Origin: Pseudomicrostroma phylloplanum
Lineage: Eukaryota > Basidiomycota > Exobasidiomycetes > Microstromatales
DNA: 64,000 nucleotides
Direction of reading: 5' to 3'
Assembly (NCBI GenBank): GCA_039545275.1
Contig: BCHS01000003.1
Location: 1,223,561 to 1,287,560 of the forward strand
Positions 44,836 to 54,695 of the stretch are shown here, in pieces (within the stretch, counting starts at the first letter, position 1; each line of letters starts with the position of its first letter). The notes under the pieces were generated by a model. It saw nothing but the letters and a program-made list of their open reading frames with translations, was not told the origin of the DNA and ran no database searches. The translations under genes were made by a program, and so were the position numbers.

Positions 44836-46148
44836 TTAGAGTTCGTTCAGAGCCTTTCGAACCTTCTCGCCCTCCTGGTCCTTCTTCTTCTTGTAGTCCT
44901 TCTGCCTCCAGTGACTCAGGTCACATCGATCTCCCGAATTAAGACCGGCAACAGTAGCGAACTCGTTCTCGTGTCCTCTGTGAAAAATATAGGGAGCAGT
45001 GTAGATTGCATGGTCAGTAGCTGCCCTATCTCTATCCGCTCGAGAACCATGTACTCACAGCACGACCATGACATTGTCCTCCATTTCCAATCTAGTCATA
45101 GAGCTGGCCGTCTGCCAGAACAGCTCTGGGAAATCCTGCATGCAACTCCAATTCTCCGACTCTGGTGTGAACTTGAACTTGGCCGGCACTGAACGACGAT
45201 CTGTATCGTGACTGAAGGGTTCAGGTGGGACGGGGAGGTAGAGAGCTTGGTTGTGTGCTGCGTCGCCGGCGAGGAAGATCCAGTCGCCCGATGAGACGTG
45301 AGCCAAAAGGGCTAGATGGCCGGGGCAGTGCTGGGTACGAGAGAGCGTGGTGGAGCAGCATGGACAAGGTGAGCAGGAGCATCGCATAGGCTCTCGAAGG
45401 CATCCTTGACTCACCCCTGGTGCCTTGACAAGGAAGGTCGACTCGTCGCCGAAAAGATCGTACGCCTCCTCAAAAGGCCCAATGGCCCTCTTCTTCCACC
45501 TCTCCCCACTTCCCTCCCCTACCTCGATGAACTCCCTCCCTTGCTCAAGGTACGCGCTCGGGAAACTCTTCAGACCGCCCTTCTTGTCACCTCCATTGAT
45601 CCACTTGAGTGATCCTGCTCCCAAGAAGACAGGGATAGAGGGAGGGAAGCGGTCCGTTGCACCGTAGTGGTCGATGTGGGCGTGGGACCAGATGATGCCC
45701 GTCAGGGTCGAGGGGTCGACTAGGTTGTGCGCCTGCGCTGACGTAGGGAGATCGGTACTGCCGAAAGAGACTGACTTGAACATCTCCGGGAGGTTCTCGG
45801 GGTCGTCCCTCCAGCCTGGAGCATACGCAGGTAGAGCCAGTGGGACCGAATCAGTCAACTGCTGCCTACCCAGGCCAGCCACGATGGTGCTTACTCACCC
45901 AAATCCCAGAGGTAGCGATCCTTTCCATGCTGCAGCAGTGCTCCAAAGATGGGCAGTGAGTAGTCGGCATCTTGTTTTGCTTGCTTCCTCCTCTCGTCCT
46001 GGTCCCAGGCATCGTCGGCCCACATGCCTCGACGCGAGTGGATCCAGCCCATGTGGAGCAGCTCGACGGAGCACGTTGGTACATCCTTGGGTAGGGCCTC
46101 AAAGGGTAGGGAGCGTGGGTCGATGTGTGAGCTGTGTGGGTGGGACAT
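44836..46148 (-). CDS. metallo-beta-lactamase-fold hydrolase
   Basis: Four exons (46148-45899, 45815-45415, 45330-45059, 44977-44836) encode 354 residues. It belongs to the fungal MBL proteins related to lactonases. The metal-binding core is present: SHAHIDHYGA (HxHxDH) in exon 2, HCPGHLALL (third His) at the start of exon 3 and FLAGDAAHN (bridging Asp). The N-terminal part has the strand pattern LPIFGALLQHGKDRYLWDLG, which precedes the first metal motif in this fold. The last exon gives GHENEF and a Lys-rich helix. No signal peptide is seen, so it is likely cytosolic. The substrate cannot be told; lactone or ester hydrolysis is a family-level guess. It is followed on the same strand by the orphan large gene's 3' end only 319 bp upstream. 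Confidence 0.87.
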
Positions 46149-46467
46149 GGTGAGATGTTGAGCTACGCTCGGTTGGGAAAGAGAAATTGGTGATGAAGGG
46201 AGAAGGTCTAGTGGAATGGTGAGCGGAAGCGGTACGCGCCATTCAAACCGGACATAAGGAACCTCCACTTGAGCCTCTCAGCATGGGTCACCCTGGCGAC
46301 ACAAAGCAAGTCGCTCATTGAAGCTCACATCAAGCAACGTTGAAAGAACAGACGGCAGAGGTGGATGCGGATGGATACATTTGGTGTAGACAACGAGCGA
46401 CAGACAAGCAATACTGATGACCCATCATCTTGACAACGGCATTTCCGGACGGGCACCTGATACATGC
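46149..46467. other. intergenic region
   Basis: 319 bp lie between the MBL-hydrolase start and the stop of the large orphan gene. It likely holds the hydrolase promoter. No other signal is found. Confidence 0.5.
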
Positions 46468-49400
46468 TCACTCTTCATCAGCGTCGGCGTCGGAGGCAGC
46501 AGAGGCCTGTGAGTTGGCAGTTTGTGATCGTCTGGACCATCGGAAGGATCTCTTTGGCTTGGAAGAGGAGGCAGGGGCCTGATCGCCCTTGTCCCCCTCG
46601 GCAGATTGGCTAGGCGAACCAGAGGAAGCACCAGACGCGTTCGAAGTCGTCGGCAGGATATTGTTGCTAGCTCCGCCGCTGGCACTGCTGCTGAGCTGTG
46701 GCTCAGAGGTAGCAGAACCAGCACTGTTGAGCGAGGCCTTTGAGTTCTGACTCCAGAAAGCAAACCGAGATCGGTTCGTCGGTCGGTCTCGTGGGGCAAG
46801 CGGAGAAGCCTCCTGCTGAGAAGACGAAGGCACACTGGATCCGATGCTGGCGCCAGCCGAATGAGAAGACGCAGTCCGATTCAGAGGGGAGAAGAGATCT
46901 TCGGGCCAGACCTGGAAGCCATCCTGATTGGAGTCCGTGGCACCCGGTCCCGCAGATCGGTGAGTGCCACCGCTGATGCTACGAGGGGCAGCAGCAGGAT
47001 GCTGTTGACCCGTCGCACCACCGAGCCCTCTCCCGGTGCCATTCATACGCGATGCAGTGGGCTGGAAACCTTGACGTTGGCTCCATTGATCAAAGGCGCT
47101 CCACGATCGTCTGCCCTCCTCGTCATCGGGAGGATTGGAAGCTTCGAAGGCTCGTCGCACAGCATCAAAGGAGACGCCGTTATTGTTCGCTCCGTGACCG
47201 TGAAGGCTGCTGTTAGAGCTATGATCTCCGATACTTGGCGTGCTCCAATCGACGGGCCTGCCCACTGTTGCAGTGGAGCCAAGGTACCCTTGGCTGCCGA
47301 AGCCCTCTCTATTGAGCCCTTTGAGCGCATCAGCATCAGCTTGCTTGCGGGATGCGCTTCTGAAGACTTTGGCCGAGGGATTGAGCTGATTGAGTGAGAG
47401 GCGCGGGAAGGACCCGAAAGCTTTGCGCTGCTGCTTTGCCGCTCCAGACTCCACAGCCTCTCCATCTGAGTCAGAACCCTCTTGAGGTGCTCCAGCAGTG
47501 CTTTCCGCGGATTCTATCTGACGCTCTTTGCCTAGCTGCCGTGCCTTGTTCGAACCCCACCAGCTGCGAGCGTTCGTCGCCTTGGGGGCGACTTGAGCTT
47601 CTTCCTCACTCTCATGTTCCGAGAGCGGGCCTAGGGCCCTCTCCAGCACGGCATCGACAGTGTCCTTGTCCGATTGCGTGCCTTCGACGTCAGATTGGTC
47701 GGATGTATCAAGGCCAAAGCGACCCAGAGCAGCTTCGATTGCGTCCGACCTGGTACCTGGCATGACTCCAGGATGAGCTTCATCGTCATCTGTACTAGCG
47801 AACAGGTTGCTCGGCAGAAGGTCAGTGGAGAAAGGCGAGACAAGTGGCATCATATGCGCCTGCGTGTTTTCGTCGGCCTGGCTTGGAGAGAAGGCTTCAG
47901 CCATGTCTTGCTGACTCCGGGGATGCAGGATCTGATTAGCCCTGCCAGGTCCGCCGATGGAAGGACTTCCTCGGGAAAAGACAGACGAATGAGTCGGAAG
48001 CTCCAGATTCTGTGGGTGGTCTGAGTATGGCTGTGGCCCTCCAAAAGGCTGGAACGGTGCATCGCTGCTCTGAATACCCGTGCCACCCATCCCGGATCCT
48101 CCATAGTCCTGAGATACCCTACGGCTGGAGTGCTGATGCGAGAAGTGGGCATGGGTCGGTGACGATCGATGGAAGTCCTCGAAGACCGAATTGCGACCGT
48201 CATCGTATGCTGCGGCTGCCGACACTGAATCACTGACTGATCTCGGCTGTCCGAAGAGGAAAGGTTCCCCAGATCCATATCCGTTCGACATGAGGTGCAG
48301 AGCATCACTCGAACCATGACCAGAGCGAGAGAAAGAGTGGGGAGTGGCCCCGGTAGAAGCCGCTGCTGCTGCTTGCTGTGCGCGGGCATAGCTTCTCTCC
48401 CTCAAATTTTGTTCAGCAGACTTGAGATTCTTCTGCTCTTCACAGACTCTTTGTTCCAGGGATGCAATTTTTGCTCGTAGCGTCTCGAGATTCTTTTCGG
48501 CGTCTTCTGTGCTCTGAAGCTTCGCTAGCCTTTCTGATTCGATGTCCGTTCTACGCTTTTGACCGCTTTGCACTTCGTCCTTGGAACGCTGATCAGCTTG
48601 GATCTGACGATCACCGAGAGTTTCAAGGGCAGCTTCGGCGGAAAGGATCCTCTTCTCTAGATTCTCCTTCACCGCTTGAGCAGTCTTCAACTTTCTCTCA
48701 GCGTCTCGCTTCGCAGCTTCTGCAGTCCTCTTGCCTTCATCAAGGGTCTTCATTCTCCCCCGGAGATCAGAGCGAGCAGTATCTTCGTCTCGTTTCCGTG
48801 ACCTTAGTTCTTCGAGCTGATTCTGGAGCTGTTGGCGTGTACCTTCGGAAGACGTCTTCAGTGATGACAGCTGTGACCTCAGATCATCGACGGCAGCTTC
48901 AGCTGCTGCATTGAGCGGGTCCACTGCAGATGCAGGCGAGTCGACTGTCGAACGATCTGACCTGGGTGATGGGGGATTGCAAGCCTCGAGGTCGGTCACG
49001 GGACTATCCTCATGTTGAGTGGCACTTTCCGCCTTGTTGCGAACATTGTCGTCAGCCCCACTTTTCCGTTGCTGCTGTTGTGCAATAACGGTACTTCGAG
49101 GTAGGGCTTGAGCGGGAGTCTGCGAGGACCTGAGACGATGAGGCTGCTTCTTCCTCCTGGCAGGCTTGGTAGCCGCAGACGAGGCAATTGCTGTGGAGAT
49201 AGAGTCTTCGGTGGGACCGTCTCGTAGAGCCGAACGTTCGTTCTGCGGAGATACTCGGCCTGGGAGAAAGACAGACGATTCAAGAAGTTGACTTGCGGTC
49301 AGCGCTGCACATCTTGCGGCTCCACAGACTTCTCCAAACTCACGACGCTTCTTTTTGTCATCTCCAGAACGCATCTCAAGTACGCCCCACTCAGGCTCTG

Positions 49401-50559
49401 GCGTGTGGGCATGGTGCTGACCCTTGACTTCCTGGCTCGGATCTTTGTCTGGCATGTCTTTGGCACCAATCCACCATGTCCCAAAGGCTCCGACGTACCA
49501 CGAGGTTCGGCTCTGATGGATGGACGCATCTGGAGCTGCGCACTTCGTGCAAGCGGTTGCCTTTGCGGCATTGCCCTTCTTCTGATTACCTTTGGTTGGA
49601 AAGAGGTTGGGACAAGCTATTGCCGGATGAGATACCATCACGATGCTGAAAAGAGCGTAGTCGTGGCGCACGTATGGAGGCGTGCGAAGAGACACTAATA
49701 TCCTGTTGGCAAAGGTCAGGACGTGAGGATACGTCTGATCTGGATCCCAGTCCTCGCCATTTGCAGTATCAGTCGCAGATGTATCATTAGCAACGCCCTC
49801 GGCAGAATATTTGCCTTTTTCTTCACTAGGAGGAGAGGCATCGGATGAGGTTGTTGGAGAGGCGCTCCGACGTGACTGATCGTGAATGTGTCGAAGATGT
49901 TGATGGAGGGACAAGTCGGTAAGGTAGGATCGGAAAGAGGCGTCTGATGGCCTACTTGAGTAGGCGATTGTGAAGATGAGGGTAATGATGAGAAGGCCAG
50001 TTATAAGCGTGTGGAGATCTCCCGGGAAAAGGAGACTGGCAATGCCAGCCATCTGGTCGTGTACGTTCGTCATGACGAGGCTGAGGCCCTGAGAGAAAAC
50101 TTCTCGGACTGTCAGAGCTTGGATCTCGTGCTCATCTAGCGTCCCACTGCCGTTGCGGCCTTGTAGGAGAGTCAGTCCACCAAATAGAAGAGAGCTCAGC
50201 CCCATGAACGCCGAGTAGGCGATCAAAGTAAGCTCACTGGGACCAGACTCCTCCCCATCACCACCTCCGGTGCCTCTACGGGAAGAGAAGACTGAGGATC
50301 TCCTTTCCGCAGGTCCAGCAGCGGCAGCTTCTTCAGCAGCGATTTCCGCCTCCAGCTCTGACTTGGAAGGGAAAGCTGGAGATGCCACTGTCCTGCTGGT
50401 CTGAAGGATAGGATGAGTAGCAATCGTCGTCGTGAGTTAGGGCGCTCGGGGAGAGCGACGCGCCGACCGACGAGTGTGAATGTGCCAGAATCGGGAATTA
50501 GAAGATGAGGATGAGGCGAAGAAGGAGTGATCGCTTGCAACGCAGATCGCCTCTTTACT
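46468..50559 (-). CDS. large orphan protein: two membrane helices, coiled coil, disordered tail
   Basis: I do not recognise this family. The frame from 50388 down to 46468 has no ATG at its head; codon 1 would be GTG. A branch-like CTAAC and pyrimidine-rich acceptor lie just above it. If an intron 50558-50388 (donor GTAAAG, acceptor CAG) is removed, an A at 50559 joins TG at 50387 and makes ATG GCA (MASPAFPSKSE). A second intron of 84 bp (49343-49260, donor GTGAGT, acceptor CAG) is in frame and has no stop. Removal gives about 1,278 residues. Hydrophobic helices lie near 54-78 and 112-145. A conserved-looking block with cysteines follows near 230-310 (RHDYALFSIVMVSHPAIACP, CTKCAAP, FGTWWIGAKD). 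A long coiled coil spans ~470-640 (Glu/Arg/Leu heptads). The rest is Ser/Gly-rich and disordered. A membrane tether or organelle-contact scaffold is conceivable but unproven. Confidence 0.7.
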
Positions 50560-51181
50560 GTGAAAGTCGAGGAGCTAGTGCTATGCGAACGCTGCTGTTT
50601 GCCCCTTGCGATTGCTCGTGGTATCGGAAAGAGGAAGGCGGGACGAGAGAGATTGTACCTTCGGCGACCTCGGCGGGTACCGAGGAACGATGGAGGTAAG
50701 GTGCAGAGAAGATGCAAGTGCAGGCGCAGATGCTCGCTGGAGCCACCAGAGTCAACGAGGGAGAAGGCAACCAGCGCCGAATGGGATCGAGGAGGGAAAC
50801 GAGGGAGGGGAGGGAGGAGGGGGGGTAATGGTACGGCCTATATCCCGAAAACAGGCGACAGAAGGCGAAAGTGAAATCGCTTGTGCCGCTCGGAGCCGAG
50901 ACGCGAAAGGTCCGCACTATAGAGAGGTCGCTTCACGTCCTTCGCATCTTGCCTTCTAATTTATCACTTCCGTGTCTCGGAACCACTACCCTTCGCCTTC
51001 CAGTCCCTTTTAGCGAAGCATCCGCTGCCGCAACACTTTCCTGCACCCCTCCCTTCCCACCCGACCACTTCGCATTCGACTCAAAGCCCTGTGAGGGACA
51101 GCGTACGATCGAAAAGTCCCTCTCCGACCACGACCAGCGCGACTTGGAGCGCGTCGTAACCCAAAGAGCTCTTCTGTCGTC
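50560..51181. promoter_or_regulatory. shared divergent upstream region
   Basis: About 620 bp lie between the predicted first exon of the large orphan gene (-) and the BET bromodomain gene (+). It holds a G-rich purine tract near 50800-50825 (minus-strand pyrimidine tract). No ATG for the orphan gene lies in 50400-50940 on the minus strand, which is why the split-start model was considered. Confidence 0.45.
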
Positions 51182-54088
51182 ATGGCCGATCAACCTACAA
51201 TGGAGCAGCAGCAGCAACAACCGGATGTCAATGTAGCTGGGCAGCAAGCTGGATCAGCATTCGACACCACTATCCAGTCCGCTGCTCCAAATGCCGACGT
51301 TTTGAAGCAAGAAGCATCCGCCGCTCCTTCGCAAACAGCAGAATTGGCAGGCAGTACCAAGCACTTTGAGCCGCAAGATAATCATGCAGATATTGCGTCC
51401 GTCACAACCGCCAGCATGGAACCTGTTCAACCGGCGTTGTCGAATGGTACTAGTGGCAGCTCGAACGCTCTGGCTGAAGGTGTCACGAAGGATGTAAGCA
51501 GCAACGGGCCATCCGGCAGTCTCAACGGCGATGCTCTACGTGACGCGGAGTCTAGCATGAACGGAGACGTTGCTTCAAGCAGCTCAGACGTAGAAATCAA
51601 GGAGCCAATTGCGGACATTGCGCCGCCGATCGTATCGGATCGAGCCTCTTCGACCTCTCAGGGTGTATCCGGGCCTTCTGCTTCGGCGGCTGCAGCCGAG
51701 GTCCTAGCTCCCGGTACCGGCAACCCTTATGACGCTCAAGAAGAGGCGGACGTTGGAGCTAGCGGCCGTGCCAGCGACGCGCATCCATCATGGGTCGGTG
51801 CACAGCGACCATCGGAGCTGGCTGTTGACCCAGCCAAGGAGTCCCTGCCTCTGCCCGTAGACGTCAATGGTACCATGGTCGATGGACAATCGGAGGATCG
51901 ACCACAAGCTGTTACGGCTTCGTCTGATGCCATCAATGCCGAAACAGATCGCCCCACAACTGCCGTACACCTCAATGGCGCTGCTACTTCTTCTGCATCT
52001 GCCGTCGACTCTACTCCCATCAAGGACACAACAATGACCGATGTCAGTGGCAGTGGTTCGGATCCCTCATCTGGTGCCCCTATTGTTGCGCCTGCTCTTG
52101 GCGGCCTAGGCGTCGGTACGGCGTCTGCAGAACCACCAGCAGCGCAAAGCATCGAATCGAATGAGCCACCTGCCAAGAGGCAAAGGACGGAGACGCTGCC
52201 CGAATCTGCTGGAACGCCGGCTGCGCCAGCAACACCTACCGGCCCGCTTCCAGATGCGTCCACGATAGCAATGACTCCTGCGCAGATTAAGTTTGCGCAG
52301 AATAGCATCAAGTCGCTGAAAAATCGACCTGAGTCCCCTGCATTCCAAGCTCCCGTCAACCCGGTGGCTTTGGGCATTCCGCACTACACTCAGATTATCA
52401 CGCAACCGATGGACCTGGGTACGATCGATATCAAGCTCGCTCTGACAGCAGCCGCACTGAAGGGTGGCAAGCCTACAGAGAAGACGAAGCAGGCAGCCGC
52501 CTGGGGCCTAGACCAGGCCAAGGACATATACGTCAGCGTGGAGCAATGGGAAGGTGATGTGCGCCTCGTCTTCGCAAATTGTGTCCGCTTCAACGGTCCC
52601 GATCACCCGGTCTCGGCTAGCGCCAAGGCTCTTGAGGCCGTCTTTGAGCGACACATGAAGACTCTACCGGTCGAGGTGCCTCCACCTGCTCCAGAGCCTG
52701 TCGTTGATGACAAGAAAGCACGACGTCCATCCAATCCTGTGCCTACGATCCGTCGCTTGTCTTCGGATCTAAGCGGTCGTCCTAAGAGAGAGATCCATCC
52801 GCCTCCTCCTCGAGACTTGCCCTATGCTGATGAGCCTCAATCCTCGTCTGGCGGCAAGAAGCGAAAGTCGGGCAAGCCATTGACCGCCAGAGAGCAACAA
52901 TACTATGCCAAGGTCAACCAAGACGAGCTCAAATATTGTCTCAAGGTCATCGACGAATTCTTGACCAAGGCAAGCAATCAGCACTTCATGTGGGTCTTCA
53001 ATGACTTACCCGCTAAGGACATGGATTTTGCCCCTGCGTATTACCAGTTGATCAAGCGTCCCATCTGCTTGAACCAGATCCAGGGCAGGCTCAGGAAGCG
53101 GGAGTATACGGACAAGAGCGACTTTGTGGCTGATATGAAGCTCTTGTTCAACAACTGTTATACCTTCAATCCCCCCGACAATGAGGTTCACCAGATGGGC
53201 AAGCGAACCGAAGCCGTCTTTGAGGAGAAGATGAGTAACATGCCAAAAGCCAAGCCACTCAGCCCCGAGCCAGACGTGGAAGACGAAGAGGAGGAGGAAG
53301 ACGCTGAGGCGGAGGCAGCCAAGTTGGCACAGATCCGCGAGCTCGAAGAGAAGCTCGCTGAAATGAAGCGAGAGGCCAAGCTGGGAGGCGCCAAGGCCAG
53401 CGGCAGTGGTGGCAAGGCCGGCGGACCAAAGAAGAAGGCCAGCTCAGGTGCAGTTGGAGAGGGCAAGAAGAAGGGAACGTCCAAGCCTAAGGCTTCTTCT
53501 GCTGGTGGAGCCTCCCTCGATGGTCAGCCAAAGAAGCCTAAGCAATCAAAGAAGAAGGCGGCCTCGGGCAGCAAAGGAGGTGCTGGCAGTGACGAAGAGG
53601 AGGACGTTCGCGTCGTCACCTACGAGCAAAAGGAGGAATTGGCTCGCAAGATCACTCAGTTGTCCGAAGAGCGACTGGACGGCGCCTTGCAAATCATCAG
53701 CGAGGACAAGCCGGCAAGCGCGAACGATGACGAGGAAATTGAGCTGGACATCGATGACCTCAGCCCACGCACGCTATACCGACTTTACCGCTACGTGGTC
53801 AAGCCCAAGAAGAAGCCGGGCCCTAAGCCGGGAACAGCCAAGGCAGGATCAGGCAAAGGGGTGGGAGGTAAGAAGAGGAAGAACCTCGACGAGGAGGCCG
53901 AGGCAGCAAGAATTGCCGCTCTACAGGAGCAGCTCAATTCCTTTGAGAGGGCCAACAATGGTGTGGGAGCGGGGAGCGTCCCTGCTGCTGCCGCCGCCGC
54001 CCCTGTGGTCGGCGGTCACGATGACCTGGTCCAGTCCGAGAGCAGCTCCGGCGAAGAGGATTCTGATGGGTCCGAGAGCGATTACTAA
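51182..54088 (+). CDS. double-bromodomain BET-type protein (Bdf1-like)
   Basis: A single exon of 968 residues. BET proteins bind acetylated histones and help recruit TFIID and other transcription machinery in the nucleus. After a ~360-residue Ser/Ala-rich disordered start comes bromodomain 1 near 366-496 (IKFAQNSIKSLKNRPES, NPVALGIPHYTQIITQPMDLGTI, FANCVRFNGPD), with an insert of about 20 residues in its loop (ALKGGKPTEKTKQAA). Bromodomain 2 lies near 575-690 (LKYCLKVIDEFL, YYQLIKRPICLNQI, LFNNCYTFNPPDNEV), with the acetyl-lysine Asn present. An acidic coil, Lys-rich patches (PKKPKQSKKKAA) and an ET domain near 810-877 (YEQKEELARKITQL, IELDIDDLSPRTLYRLYRYV) follow. The tail ends in Ser/Glu/Asp. 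Bromodomain 2 departs from the usual HPMDLSTI block. Assignment is firm, paralogue choice less so. Confidence 0.93.
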   Translation: MADQPTMEQQQQQPDVNVAGQQAGSAFDTTIQSAAPNADVLKQEASAAPSQTAELAGSTKHFEPQDNHADIASVTTASMEPVQPALSNGTSGSSNALAEGVTKDVSSNGPSGSLNGDALRDAESSMNGDVASSSSDVEIKEPIADIAPPIVSDRASSTSQGVSGPSASAAAAEVLAPGTGNPYDAQEEADVGASGRASDAHPSWVGAQRPSELAVDPAKESLPLPVDVNGTMVDGQSEDRPQAVTASSDAINAETDRPTTAVHLNGAATSSASAVDSTPIKDTTMTDVSGSGSDPSSGAPIVAPALGGLGVGTASAEPPAAQSIESNEPPAKRQRTETLPESAGTPAAPATPTGPLPDASTIAMTPAQIKFAQNSIKSLKNRPESPAFQAPVNPVALGIPHYTQIITQPMDLGTIDIKLALTAAALKGGKPTEKTKQAAAWGLDQAKDIYVSVEQWEGDVRLVFANCVRFNGPDHPVSASAKALEAVFERHMKTLPVEVPPPAPEPVVDDKKARRPSNPVPTIRRLSSDLSGRPKREIHPPPPRDLPYADEPQSSSGGKKRKSGKPLTAREQQYYAKVNQDELKYCLKVIDEFLTKASNQHFMWVFNDLPAKDMDFAPAYYQLIKRPICLNQIQGRLRKREYTDKSDFVADMKLLFNNCYTFNPPDNEVHQMGKRTEAVFEEKMSNMPKAKPLSPEPDVEDEEEEEDAEAEAAKLAQIRELEEKLAEMKREAKLGGAKASGSGGKAGGPKKKASSGAVGEGKKKGTSKPKASSAGGASLDGQPKKPKQSKKKAASGSKGGAGSDEEEDVRVVTYEQKEELARKITQLSEERLDGALQIISEDKPASANDDEEIELDIDDLSPRTLYRLYRYVVKPKKKPGPKPGTAKAGSGKGVGGKKRKNLDEEAEAARIAALQEQLNSFERANNGVGAGSVPAAAAAAPVVGGHDDLVQSESSSGEEDSDGSESDY

Positions 54089-54695
54089 GGATTTGCGCGA
54101 TGACGAAGAGTTGCCCGATCAAGAAGAAATCGCGAGCACCGTTGGAGGAGAGGACAACAGACTGATGTCTGAGTCCCTCATCCCCTGTCCTTCTGTTCGC
54201 CTGTCTCTTCACTCATCTGTATAGTCTTACTGTGACGAGAGCAATACCTCTGCTATCGAAAATCTTCTACTGTCATCCTAGATCAACGCGAGTGAGGTAG
54301 CGGCGAGATTACGTTTCTGGATGTTTCAGAAGTACGTAGGAAGTTGGGCAGCGGGACTCAAGTGGAGAAGGGCGGCGGCGGCGGCGGCGGCTGCTCTCCG
54401 GCTGAGCTCCGTGCGTGGGAGGCCCGGGAACAATTTGGCTCAAGGCACTCAGTCACCTCGTCACCCTCGCTGTCCTGACACTTGTGATGCTCATCTTTCC
54501 CCTTGCCATCTTGACCTTATCTTCCTCCCTCCCATCCCATAATAGCTTTCCAAATCTGCCCCCCTTCAAATTGCTACTTTCCTCACCATAACGTCTTGAA
54601 AGCTTGTCACTCGCCCATCTCCAACCCCTTTCCTACCTACCTCCACTAGCTGTGCAGAGAGCGGCTGTGCATCGATTGCTCTAGATCAGAGGGCC
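54089..54695. other. intergenic region with GGC run
   Basis: 607 bp lie between two plus-strand genes. A GGC microsatellite (54371-54391) precedes a CT-rich leader (54480-54650) of the RING gene. No gene is seen. Confidence 0.5.
54371..54391. repeat. (GGC)n microsatellite
   Basis: Seven uninterrupted ggc units lie in the intergenic region before the RING-H2 gene. Confidence 0.92.

Noticed and set aside
47540..47560. GGTTCGA-like tRNA box B on the minus strand
   Set aside because: It lies inside the orphan coding region, with no matching box A or acceptor stem.
51736..52377. 213-codon minus-strand frame in the BET gene
   Set aside because: It is the shadow of a low-complexity Ser/Ala region in the real gene.
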